Shown in pieces: positions 7,621 through 16,421 of a stretch of DNA of 64,000 bases. Location of the stretch: NCBI GenBank assembly GCA_002747255.1, contig PDUC01000035.1:1-64000 (forward strand), in the 5' to 3' direction. The notes below the pieces were generated by a model. It had not been told where the DNA came from. It made no database searches and saw only the letters and a list, made by a program, of their open reading frames with translations. The stretch is from Acidobacteriota bacterium (lineage in GTDB: Bacteria > Acidobacteriota > Holophagae > Acanthopleuribacterales > Acanthopleuribacteraceae). Positions within the stretch are counted from its first letter, which is position 1. Each line of letters opens with the position of its first letter. A program made the position numbers and the translations under genes.

Positions 7621-8328
7621 CTATTCCTCGTCTGTGTTTAAACCCTCTAGCCACTTTCGAAGCGTTTTTTCCGGCAGGAAACCTATTTTGATCTCTTCGA
7701 TGACATGGTCCTTACTGATAATAAAGGTCGTTGGGTAAGCCTCGATGTTTGAGAAGGGATAGGGAAGCTTGTTCAGTTTTTCAGATACCATTGGGTAGGA
7801 GATCCGTGTATTCAGGCCAAACGCTCTAATTAATTCAGGTGTGTCCGGACTGATCCCTATAAATAGAACCTCGCCTTTCATTTCAGTGGCTACTTTGGAG
7901 AAGTGTGGGATTTCCCTTTTACAGGGAGGACAGGTTGTTGACCAAAGGTTGACAACGATTTTCTCTCCATGGAAGGTTTTCGTGTCGATAGTGGCACCCT
8001 CAATATCAGTGAAGTGCAATGGCTGAACGGTTTGTCCAATTAATGCTTTGTTGTTTTCCTGCATGCGGTTCCATCTAAGGAACATCTGTCTGTAACTATA
8101 ACCAAAGTAAAGAGAGCCAAATATGCCAAGAAGTGAGCAGATCAAAGCCGTGTTGGTTTTTAGTGTGAGTTTTGCTTTTATTTTCCAGGAATTGCAGGAA
8201 AGAACGCAGCCAGCGATACCAGTCACCAGTCCGAATAAGATGATGCTTAACGGAATGGAGACAATTCCCAGGATTAACGCCAGGCTTTCTGACCCTTTTT
8301 GCGTGGCTTCACGGTTGTATTCAGTCAT
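7621..8328 (-). CDS. Membrane-anchored TlpA-like thioredoxin
   Basis: The ATG at 8328 is preferred: AAGGA lies about seven bases upstream, and the longer frame adds 26 poor residues. The product has 235 residues. The N-terminal 75 residues carry two hydrophobic helices (SLALILGIVSIPLSIILFGLVTG and TALICSLLGIFGSLYFG), like the DUF4190 type of membrane module. The remainder is a thioredoxin fold with WSTTCPPCKRE (redox CxxC), the cis-proline segment YPTTFII and VIEEIKIGF. The thioredoxin domain should face the periplasm and act as a thiol-disulfide reductant, for example in cytochrome c maturation. No cytochrome genes are nearby, so the client is unknown. Confidence 0.85.
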   Translation of the reverse strand: MTEYNREATQKGSESLALILGIVSIPLSIILFGLVTGIAGCVLSCNSWKIKAKLTLKTNTALICSLLGIFGSLYFGYSYRQMFLRWNRMQENNKALIGQTVQPLHFTDIEGATIDTKTFHGEKIVVNLWSTTCPPCKREIPHFSKVATEMKGEVLFIGISPDTPELIRAFGLNTRISYPMVSEKLNKLPYPFSNIEAYPTTFIISKDHVIEEIKIGFLPEKTLRKWLEGLNTDEE

Positions 8329-8806
8329 ATTTGTTCCTTGTCTATGTGTTGCAGTGGGCATGTTTCCAAGATCGCTCGCCCAGACCGCTGTAAGTTGCTG
8401 ACACACTGTAGAGGCGGCAATGGTGAGCCAAAAAGAACCTGTAACCTGGGTTCTTGATGGAGCTACAGCCGCTCTCGCAGCGGTGTAAGTTGCCCGACAC
8501 AGAATTATAGCTCAAAAAAAACGAAGTTTGCTTGAGGTTCCATTTTTTTTAAACCCGAAGAGTTCAGCATGAGCGATCTGGATGGAGTGATAAGGATTAT
8601 TGTAATGGAGTTTTTGCTGAATTAGAGTGTAATGGCAACAGGGTAAATGCCTTTTTCGGCTTTAGTACAATACTTATCTTGCTGAAAGTGGTATGATTAC
8701 CATCAATATGACATGAGTTGAAGAGTGCTTGGCCAGTATGAATTGGATAAAATAAAAAAAAGATTACAGCTTTTTTCGGCGCGTGTCTGTTTTCAGGAGG
8801 AGAGAG
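8329..8806. other. Intergenic region with a degenerate 40-base direct repeat
   Basis: No gene is seen in these 478 bases. Two similar stretches, 8373-8413 and 8471-8510, share the core CGSTGTAAGTTGC followed by GACACA. Small hairpins are also present: GAACC/GGGTTC (about 8437-8455) and CCGCT/AGCGG (about 8469-8483). The end of the region carries the ribosome site CAGGAGG (8794-8800) of the fumarase gene; no convincing -35/-10 pair was found. Confidence 0.45.
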
Positions 8807-10414
8807 ATGTCAGAATTTAAATTTCAGCCTATTTTTGAGTATGGAAAAGATAAAACTGAATACCGAAAGCTTAGCTCTGAAGGTGTTCACTTGGTCAAAG
8901 AGGGAGAAAGAGAGGTTTTACACGTTGATGCTTCTGCATTGACCTTATTGGCGCGGGAAGCCTTTAGAGACGTCTCTCATTTGCTGCGGCCTGCCCATTT
9001 GGAAAAACTGGATCGCATTATGAAGGACCCGGAGGCGTCCGACAACGATCGATTTGTCGCATTGGATTTGCTGAGAAACGCGGTCATTGCGGCGGAAATG
9101 GAGTTTCCTTCCTGTCAGGATACCGGTACAGCCATTGTCATGGGAAAAAAAGGAGAAAATGTCTATACCGGGCTCGATGACGCGGAACACTTATCCAAAG
9201 GTATTTACCAAACCTATACCGAAACGAATTTAAGGTATTCTCAGGTTGCTCCTCTGAGCATGTACGAAGAAAAAAATACGGGTACCAACCTGCCTGCCCA
9301 GATCGATCTCCTGGCCACTCAGGGCGATGCCTATCATTTTCTTTTTGTTGCCAAAGGCGGTGGATCTGCCAACAAAACCTATCTCTATCAGAAGACAAAG
9401 GCCTTGTTAAATCCCGAATCAATGGAAGCGTTTGTCAAAGAAGCTATGGGCGGTTTGGGGACTGCGGCCTGTCCTCCCTATCATTTGGCCTTTGCCATTG
9501 GCGGCACGTCTGCTGAAATGAATTTGAAAACCGTGAAACTCGCATCGTGTGGATACCTCGATGAACTTCCCACAAGCGGAAATGAACTGGGTCGGGCGTT
9601 CAGAGATCTGGAAATGGAAGCAAAAGTTGAAAAATGGGCCCAGGAGTGCGGAACAGGAGCGCAATTTGGCGGTAAATACTTTGTGCACGATGTGCGGGTT
9701 ATACGCCTGCCGCGGCATGGTGCCAGTTGTCCGGTTTCCATAGGTGTCAGCTGTTCGGCAGACAGGAATGTCAAAGGCAAGATTACGAAGGACGGTGTGT
9801 TTTTAGAAAAATTGGAGCATCACCCCGCGCGTTTCCTGCCAGCAAATGCCCTTGATGGAGCAGGTGGAGCCACCCGAATCGATCTCAACCAACCCATGGA
9901 AGAGGTGTTGAAATCCCTGTCGGCCCTCAAAGTTGCCAGTCTGGTCTTGCTGACAGGATCCCTGATTGTGGGTAGAGACATTGCCCATGCCAAAATTAAA
10001 GAGCGCCTGGACCGCGGTGAAGGCATGCCCGATTATCTCCTGAAACACCCTATTTACTATGCCGGGCCGGCAAAGACGCCAGCTGGATATGCTTCAGGTT
10101 CTTTTGGCCCTACCACCTCTCAGCGCATGGATCCCTATGTACCCATATTCCAAAAGGAACGCGGCTCCATGATTATGTTGGGTAAAGGAAATCGCCATCC
10201 TTCGGTAACGGACAGCTGCAAAAAGTACGGCGGTTTCTATCTCGGCTCCATTGGCGGCCCCGCCGCGCGGTTGGGTAAAGAGTGCATTACAAAAGTAGAA
10301 GTTCTCGAGTATCCAGAGCTTGGAATGGAAGCTATTTGGAAAATTGATGTGGTCGATTTTCCCGCCTTCATCATTGTGGATGATAAGGGTAATGATTTTT
10401 TCCAACAGGTGTAA
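8807..10414 (+). CDS. fumA: Class I (iron-sulfur) fumarate hydratase
   Basis: 535 residues; the ATG at 8807 lies six bases after CAGGAGG. This is the fused alpha-beta class I fumarase, which converts fumarate and L-malate in the TCA cycle. Three cysteines expected to bind the 4Fe-4S cluster are C103 ([10 protein letters not shown]), C222 (GTAACPPYH) and C316 (GVSCSADR), at almost the same positions as in the E. coli enzyme. The C-terminal beta half has [29 protein letters not shown] and [11 protein letters not shown]. The enzyme is oxygen-sensitive, which fits low-oxygen growth. It is a single gene, not split, and no other TCA gene is adjacent. Symbol fumA is used for the class; fumB would be equally valid. 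Confidence 0.95.
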   Translation: MSEFKFQPIFEYGKDKTEYRKLSSEGVHLVKEGEREVLHVDASALTLLAREAFRDVSHLLRPAHLEKLDRIMKDPEASDNDRFVALDLLRNAVIAAEMEFPSCQDTGTAIVMGKKGENVYTGLDDAEHLSKGIYQTYTETNLRYSQVAPLSMYEEKNTGTNLPAQIDLLATQGDAYHFLFVAKGGGSANKTYLYQKTKALLNPESMEAFVKEAMGGLGTAACPPYHLAFAIGGTSAEMNLKTVKLASCGYLDELPTSGNELGRAFRDLEMEAKVEKWAQECGTGAQFGGKYFVHDVRVIRLPRHGASCPVSIGVSCSADRNVKGKITKDGVFLEKLEHHPARFLPANALDGAGGATRIDLNQPMEEVLKSLSALKVASLVLLTGSLIVGRDIAHAKIKERLDRGEGMPDYLLKHPIYYAGPAKTPAGYASGSFGPTTSQRMDPYVPIFQKERGSMIMLGKGNRHPSVTDSCKKYGGFYLGSIGGPAARLGKECITKVEVLEYPELGMEAIWKIDVVDFPAFIIVDDKGNDFFQQV

Positions 10415-10460
10415 ATGAAATTCAGCTGAGTTGGATCTCAACTGAAAATCCAGGCCTCAT

Positions 10461-10560
10461 GCCGATTCCAAGAGAAGTCGGCGGCGCTTCGTTGCTCGTT
10501 GAACCCTGCATGATGCAGGTAGATACGAGTGCCCCCCTCTGTGGGAGTATCGGGGCTTTC
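10461..10560 (+). other. Structured region downstream of the fumarase gene
   Basis: Three stem-loops follow each other: GCCGA (10461-10465) with TCGGC (10478-10482), CCTGCA (10505-10510) with TGCAGG (10514-10519), and GCCCC (10531-10535) with GGGGC (10552-10556) followed by TTTC. The last may terminate the fumarase transcript. The rest of the 445-base gap holds no gene; a TTGACA at 10714-10719 may be the -35 of the next gene, without a clear -10. Confidence 0.4.
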
Positions 10561-10859
10561 TGAAAAGACAACTGTCATTTCATCTGTTCGGCATGGGCCA
10601 ACCACATCTTCCTGCTTGCAGTTGGGGCCAGGTATCGCCTTGTTAAATATCAGATTTTAATCAAGTGTAACCCTTTTTTTGGGTGGCCGCATCCGATCTT
10701 GATATTTCTTTTGTTGACAATAACGATCAAACCCATAATAATTTAACCCAATATCAATGATTTACTGATGTGGAGAAATCTCAGCAGGTGGTGTTCTGTC
10801 TATCCATTTTGATAGTCCATCAGAAAGCCAACTGCATCTGTTTTCTGTGAGGAGTGAGA

Positions 10860-13800
10860 ATGGGGAATGTGGTGACATGCTATCCAAGGTATAGAAAATG
10901 CGGTAGCGCCGAATTATCCGGTTACACGGTGTTTCAAGATCGGGTTAACGGCAAACAGTTTTTAGGAAGAGTTCTCCAGCAGGAGGCCATACACATGGAG
11001 TCCCTTGACTGGATAACCTATGTGAAGCATTTTGCCTTACTTCCCAGCAACTTTCGACTCTATTCCGATGGTGATTGTATTTCTATCAGCACGTCTTGTA
11101 CTGATGTCAAGGCCATTTATCCGGGAATTATTTCAAAAATTTCGAGTACTGAAATAACCCGTACCTGTTTTAACCTCATCAGTGGAATGGAGTTTCTGTT
11201 TCGGCATGGTCGATTTCTGAAACAGCTGAGTGTGCGCCATCTTGTTTACGATACCAAACACGGTGGACGAGTAGGTTATCTGGAAGATCTCATATCAACT
11301 GCTGAGATGGAGGGTGAATTTCTACCAAGCGCTTTGAATTGGATGTACAGCCCTCCAGAAACACAGGAAAAAGGTCTGTTTGATGAATCGTCTTTAGTTT
11401 ACTACCTCGGTTGCTTGTTTACTCACTTGTTGACAGGGTCTCCTCACTATCGAACACAGTCTGAACGATCGCAGTTTTTAAGTGGTTTTTCCATAAAGAA
11501 TGCGCTGAAAGAATTGCTTTGGGAAATGACGCAGCCGTTATCGCACAAACGGATTAAAATGGACGCTTTGCTGGTGCGTTTGAGAAAAGAAGCCGGAATA
11601 AGTAAAAACACCCGCTTGGATGTTCGCCTGTTTCACCATAAAAGTAACAGGCTTCCTCTACCTGAAGACGGTCATACATCCATGGCAACACTTTTTCAAA
11701 CAGGTCCGGGAAGGGAGGGGCTGCTATGGCGCAATCGAACTCTGGAGTGGGCCAAAGAGCAAAACTACCTCTTGCTGCACTTGTGGCATGAAGAACCAAT
11801 GACTTCACCTTTTCAAAGTATCAATTGCTTGATCGATCTCATAAGGGGTGACTTTTTAAAAGAGCTGGGTTTTGTTGATCAATTTCAGAGCTTGCCCCAT
11901 TTATCAAATTGGCAAACCAACGAGGAAATAGAATCCTATTGGAAACCGCTCGTAGGAGAACTTAAACGGGCCTTGTTTGGCAATATTTACACGGGCGTGG
12001 TTATTTTTATCGAGAATTTTCACTTTGTTGATCACGACAGCATAGGCGCTTTTTCGCTTTTGATTAACTGGCTTAGAGATCAAAAAATTATCTTTGTCGC
12101 CTCTATTTCCAGTTTCCTCCACAAGAATGTCAAAAAAATGGTCAACAATACACCCCTCGCGTTTCAGTTGATTAAGCCTGCGGCTCTTACTCTGGAGGAC
12201 TTTGAATATTTAACGGATGCTTTTCAAGGACAGAAGAAATACTACCTGTCGCTCTATCAAAAAACACAGGGGAATCAGTCTTTGTTGCTTAATGAACTTT
12301 CCTCCAAGGGAAAAGGCGGGCAATTTCTAGAGGACTTTTGGCGTCAACTAACACCTGCTTGTCAAAGACTGTTTTCTCTGCTCAGCTGTTCCTTTTTCCC
12401 CATGGCACTATCCGACATTGAGGAATTCATCCCAAGGTCTGAGTTCCCTGAACAAGAAACACTGGACAAAATGGGTTTTATAGAAAGGGACTCCATTCAC
12501 GGTCTGTTCATCAAAATCCCCATGGTTCGGCAATTTTGTCTCGACCGTTTGCCAGAAGATACCAGATTACAGATCTGGAAACGAATCTTGCAGCTGGAGT
12601 CAACGGGTGGTTTTCAAAAATACTGTGTGAGCGCTCTAACCGGTGAGACAGATCAATCGCTTTTCAGTCATGCTGTCAATGATGTGCTCAGTAAATCCTG
12701 GGACCTTTGGTACTACGCAACCATACCTCTCGGTCAGGGTAAAGATTCGTCCTATCAAAATCGCAACCACATAACGAAGAGTTTTACAATGATCGGTAAC
12801 ATGATGCAGGGCATTCCCGTGGAGCGGTCCCTGCCTGCAGAGCTCAACTTCTTTGTTCCTTACAACAAGGGAATACGAGCACTCAACAAGGGCCTGTTTG
12901 ATCACGCCCTCAAACATTTTGTGAAAGCGTCCAGTCAGAGAAAAATACCGGTTCTGTTGAAGGCGGCCTGTCTGGTTAAAGCTCTCTATTGTCACTCTAT
13001 GCTACCAAACAGGACGGGAAGCAGTATTTTAATTAGAAAGTATACCGAACTGAACTGGCCGGATGGCAGCCAAAGTGTACGGCATGCTCTCTCCGCGTGT
13101 GTTTTGGCATTGGGTATAGAAAACGACCGTCTCAAACAAATAACAGCAGGGAGATTGAAACACTGGCCAATGGCACAGGAAGCATGGCGTAAGCACGACT
13201 TCAATTCATGCCTTCTGCATGCAGAACGGGTTATCCAAAATCAATCTCGCTGGTTTGGTTATCGCGAATGGGGGAATGTTTACAAACTGTATGGGAACGC
13301 GCTTTTTCGCAATAACCATCCGCATATGGCGGCCAAGGCCTATCAAAAAGCGCGGATGTACTTCAGGAAATGTCATGATGAACATGACTTATGGTCGGTT
13401 TCATTCAATCTCGCCTCTACCGAGAAGCTGGCGGGTAATATGTCCAGAGCGAGGGAGCTGTTTACGGAGCTTTTACAGGTCTATCGGAGTAAAGAAGACA
13501 CGATCAGCGAGGCTCAAGTCGTGTTCAACCTGATGGAGCTTGCGCTTCTCCAGGGTCGGGAAGAAGCGATTCACGACTTGTACCTTCACCATCAACGCCT
13601 GACGAGGCAGCTGGGTGATCCAGTAGAGAGAGCCCGTGGTTGTATTGTCTATTTATTCAAAAGCTTGAGACTTGGACGCAGAGCGGTTAAGAGTGCTTAT
13701 GACGAATTAAACGAGCTGCTCTCTCGTGAAACAATGGACGAAGTGCTTGTTCATGAAGCCAATATTGCACTGCGAATAGCAGCTGTCCGCCTTAACATTC

Positions 13801-15485
13801 CCTGTGAAGCGAATCGCTCTGTAGGGAACTATACACAGTGGAGACATCAGTTTTTAGACTATTTGGTTGGTGAATCCTCCCTTTCCATTCATCAAATCTT
13901 CAAATCACATGAACGAGGCTTTTTCAAAGGATTGCAGGTTCAACTCCTTGTTGATGCCGTGATGAAAGGATACTTGTCTATTTCTTCGATCCCGCCATTT
14001 TTTATGGAAGAAATACGACGCTACAGTGCAAAAGCCAAGTCGCTTCATTACAGCATGATCTCCGCAAAAGCCAATTTCTCCACACATCAGGCCAACTCTG
14101 TCAGGCGGGTCCTTGATCTTTTTAAATGTTCGTTGACGGAAGAGATGAATGCTCAGTTCCTGGATAAAGCACTTGTGGAATTCAAACTTATTTGGAATTT
14201 CTGCCGATGGGGACTTCTGTTTGGCCAGAGAAAACTGCCCAAACTTTCAAATGAAAAGCTGCCTGAATACCTGGTAAAACAGATCAAGGAACTGACAAAA
14301 GACGAGGGTGACATGGAACCCTTTGTCAAGACCTGGTTCACGACCAAAGGCCGTGTTTGCGAGTATCTCTTTATGCCTATTGAGGGAGCTATTTTGTGGT
14401 TTGAGAAAATGGATGAACAGCGCTATAAACTTGTGGAGAGCCATCTTTTGCTTTTTAAAGAAACCTTTTCCCAGCTGTTTAACCAATGGAACCAAAATGA
14501 AAGCCCTAGACCAAGTCGGCCTGTTGTGGAAGAGATTGAGCCATGGCCCAGGGACTATATGGTTGGGAACTGTGGTGCCATGACGAAACTGAAAAGTCAA
14601 ATTCTCAAATACGGCAAATCGGATCTCGCAGTTCATATCTCCGGTGAGAGTGGAACAGGCAAGGAACTTGCGGCGCGCATGCTTCACGATGTCTCTGAAC
14701 GCAACAGCAGCCCCTTTCGAGCTGTTAACTGCTGTGATTTTACTGAGAACCTCATTCAATCCGAGCTTTTTGGACATGTAAAGGGAGCCTTTACGGGGGC
14801 TGAAAAAGACAGAATAGGCATTGTTGAGCACATAAACGGCGGAACACTGTTCCTGGATGAAATAGGAGACTTGACTCCATACGTTCAGTCCATGTTACTT
14901 CGTTTTATTCAAACCAAAACATTTTCTAGAGCGGGTGAGAACAAATTGAGAAAGGTCGATATCAGACTTGTGACGGCAACCAACAAGAGCCTGAAGAAGC
15001 TTGTGAAGGAAGGTGTATTCAGGCAGGACCTCTTCTTTAGAGTTGCGGAAAGTGAAATCGTCATGCCGCCGCTCAGGGAACGCGGGAGTGATATCAAACT
15101 TCTCGCGAATCACTTTCTCCAACAAAATACGACAGATAACGAAGTCAAGTTCACATCGTCCTTCTATGCCCAGCTTCAGACTCATTCCTGGCCTGGAAAT
15201 GTACGTGAATTGGAAAGCTTCGTCAAAAGAACCCTGGCTTTTAATCCGGATAAAACGGTGATTGAGGCAGATGATATGCCGGACTTTATTCAGTTGAGTT
15301 CGGAGTCGGAAGAAAAAACCGCTTATCTGGAAACACTTGAAGAGTATGAGGCAAAAGTTAGAAAACAATTTCTCATTGAGCGTTTAGCGCGGTTTGATGG
15401 AAATCGTACCAAGGCCGCGGAGAGCATGGGTATATCCAGACAACAGCTCATTCGCCTGATTAAAAAGTTTTCTATTGAGATTTAA
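10860..15485 (+). CDS. Giant sigma-54 activator with degenerate kinase and ATPase input modules
   Basis: 1541 residues; the ATG at 10860 follows GTGAGGAG by five bases. Order of parts: (1) residues 1-260, protein-kinase-like fold with YSPPE (APE-like) and a DESSLVYYLGCLFTHLLTG helix, but no VAIK lysine, HRD or DFG; (2) about 280-540, an AAA_16/STAND-like ATPase whose P-loop reads TGPGREG without the lysine, with a Walker-B-like FIENFHFVD near 381-392; (3) TPR-like helices from about 650 to 960; (4) a helical linker; (5) a complete sigma-54 AAA+ domain with GESGTGKE near 1261, GAFTGA near 1310 and GGTLFLDEIGDL; (6) a Fis-type helix-turn-helix (GNRTKAAESMGISRQQL) at the C-terminus. It should bind an enhancer and drive sigma-54 promoters with ATP, the N-terminal part acting as sensor. 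Its targets are not visible. Confidence 0.9.
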   Translation: MGNVVTCYPRYRKCGSAELSGYTVFQDRVNGKQFLGRVLQQEAIHMESLDWITYVKHFALLPSNFRLYSDGDCISISTSCTDVKAIYPGIISKISSTEITRTCFNLISGMEFLFRHGRFLKQLSVRHLVYDTKHGGRVGYLEDLISTAEMEGEFLPSALNWMYSPPETQEKGLFDESSLVYYLGCLFTHLLTGSPHYRTQSERSQFLSGFSIKNALKELLWEMTQPLSHKRIKMDALLVRLRKEAGISKNTRLDVRLFHHKSNRLPLPEDGHTSMATLFQTGPGREGLLWRNRTLEWAKEQNYLLLHLWHEEPMTSPFQSINCLIDLIRGDFLKELGFVDQFQSLPHLSNWQTNEEIESYWKPLVGELKRALFGNIYTGVVIFIENFHFVDHDSIGAFSLLINWLRDQKIIFVASISSFLHKNVKKMVNNTPLAFQLIKPAALTLEDFEYLTDAFQGQKKYYLSLYQKTQGNQSLLLNELSSKGKGGQFLEDFWRQLTPACQRLFSLLSCSFFPMALSDIEEFIPRSEFPEQETLDKMGFIERDSIHGLFIKIPMVRQFCLDRLPEDTRLQIWKRILQLESTGGFQKYCVSALTGETDQSLFSHAVNDVLSKSWDLWYYATIPLGQGKDSSYQNRNHITKSFTMIGNMMQGIPVERSLPAELNFFVPYNKGIRALNKGLFDHALKHFVKASSQRKIPVLLKAACLVKALYCHSMLPNRTGSSILIRKYTELNWPDGSQSVRHALSACVLALGIENDRLKQITAGRLKHWPMAQEAWRKHDFNSCLLHAERVIQNQSRWFGYREWGNVYKLYGNALFRNNHPHMAAKAYQKARMYFRKCHDEHDLWSVSFNLASTEKLAGNMSRARELFTELLQVYRSKEDTISEAQVVFNLMELALLQGREEAIHDLYLHHQRLTRQLGDPVERARGCIVYLFKSLRLGRRAVKSAYDELNELLSRETMDEVLVHEANIALRIAAVRLNIPCEANRSVGNYTQWRHQFLDYLVGESSLSIHQIFKSHERGFFKGLQVQLLVDAVMKGYLSISSIPPFFMEEIRRYSAKAKSLHYSMISAKANFSTHQANSVRRVLDLFKCSLTEEMNAQFLDKALVEFKLIWNFCRWGLLFGQRKLPKLSNEKLPEYLVKQIKELTKDEGDMEPFVKTWFTTKGRVCEYLFMPIEGAILWFEKMDEQRYKLVESHLLLFKETFSQLFNQWNQNESPRPSRPVVEEIEPWPRDYMVGNCGAMTKLKSQILKYGKSDLAVHISGESGTGKELAARMLHDVSERNSSPFRAVNCCDFTENLIQSELFGHVKGAFTGAEKDRIGIVEHINGGTLFLDEIGDLTPYVQSMLLRFIQTKTFSRAGENKLRKVDIRLVTATNKSLKKLVKEGVFRQDLFFRVAESEIVMPPLRERGSDIKLLANHFLQQNTTDNEVKFTSSFYAQLQTHSWPGNVRELESFVKRTLAFNPDKTVIEADDMPDFIQLSSESEEKTAYLETLEEYEAKVRKQFLIERLARFDGNRTKAAESMGISRQQLIRLIKKFSIEI

Positions 15486-15539
15486 CCATTTCGTGCTTGA
15501 ATAAGTTGTACTGTGATGTTTTTTAGCCAAGGTGAACCG

Positions 15540-16199
15540 ATGGAACTCTACCAAAAAGACCACATACAACTGTTTAGCCGTAAACCGCTCAGTTCTAACA
15601 ACGCGGCAAAACTCATGGATCTTTTCTGCCAGCCGAATCAGAAACAAAGTGTGGGCTTAGCTGGAAGAGTTCAAATAAAAAAAACAAAACTGGATCATTT
15701 GGGTCCCGTCATTTTGAAACACTATTATCGCGGTGGTTTACTGCGCTTGATTAACAAGAAAAAATTTCTAAAAGGCAGAAGGTATCGGTCTCAAAGGGAA
15801 TTTGAATGTCTGATTAAAGCCAGGAAAGAAGATATCCCTGTTCCGGAACCTTTGGCCTATATGGTAAAAGGCGGCATCTTGTACGAAACCGCGCTTGTCA
15901 TGTTGGAAATACCAAACACGCGAACTCTAACCAAAGTGAACCCTCTAGAGAGTCAAAAAACTTCAATCATGCAATGTCTCAACACACATTTTGACAAAAT
16001 GGTCAAGTGCGGAATCTATCATGTGGATTTTCATCCTGGCAATGTTCTGATCGATCAGGATCAAAAACTCTTCATAGTTGATTTTGACAAGGCCTCAGAC
16101 TGGAACGGCCCAATGCTGAAGTTGCGAAACCGGATGAAGACAAGGTGGAACAGGGCAATTAACAAGTACTGTCTGGACAGTTGGCTGATACTGAGCTGA
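15540..16199 (+). CDS. Kdo/LPS-kinase-like protein (KdkA/WaaP family)
   Basis: The ATG at 15540 is preferred over GTG 15513 and ATG 15516 because AAGGTGA lies just upstream; this gives 219 residues. The kinase-like signature of lipopolysaccharide kinases is clear: RYRSQREFECLIKARKEDIPVPEPLAY, then the catalytic loop HVDFHPGNVLID near 160-171 (H-x-D-x-x-x-x-N) and the metal-binding IVDFDKA. The family phosphorylates Kdo or heptose of the LPS inner core on the cytosolic face of the inner membrane. The gene lies 54 bases after the sigma-54 activator and may be co-transcribed with it. Whether it acts on Kdo or another sugar cannot be told. Its presence supports an LPS-bearing outer membrane. Confidence 0.8.
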   Translation: MELYQKDHIQLFSRKPLSSNNAAKLMDLFCQPNQKQSVGLAGRVQIKKTKLDHLGPVILKHYYRGGLLRLINKKKFLKGRRYRSQREFECLIKARKEDIPVPEPLAYMVKGGILYETALVMLEIPNTRTLTKVNPLESQKTSIMQCLNTHFDKMVKCGIYHVDFHPGNVLIDQDQKLFIVDFDKASDWNGPMLKLRNRMKTRWNRAINKYCLDSWLILS

Positions 16200-16310
16200 T
16201 TTCCATGCTGAACAGGCATAGCACGCCTTTGCTGTAGGGTCAAACTTACGGTCTTTTCAGGGCTTTTGTATTTTTGCAAGAACATGTTGTCTTCAGATGG
16301 GCAAGAGTCA

Positions 16311-16319
16311 TGCTATAAT
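16311..16319 (+). promoter_or_regulatory. Extended -10 promoter for the secreted phosphoesterase
   Basis: TGCTATAAT (16311-16319) combines the TGN extension with a perfect TATAAT. No good -35 is seen. A very similar TGCTATAGT precedes the pseudokinase gene (minus strand, 59139-59147). Confidence 0.6.
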
Positions 16320-16421
16320 TAGCGTTTGGCCTGCTCCCAAAACCGTTTCAGGGATATGGGTGAAGCTGGTTAAAACATGTTGGAGTCAAGAGAGTTGATT
16401 GTCAGACTGTTGGGAGATGAG

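Noticed and set aside
14247-14831. A 194-residue frame opposite the sigma-54 activator
   Set aside because: Antisense shadow over the linker and conserved AAA+ domain; no family features.
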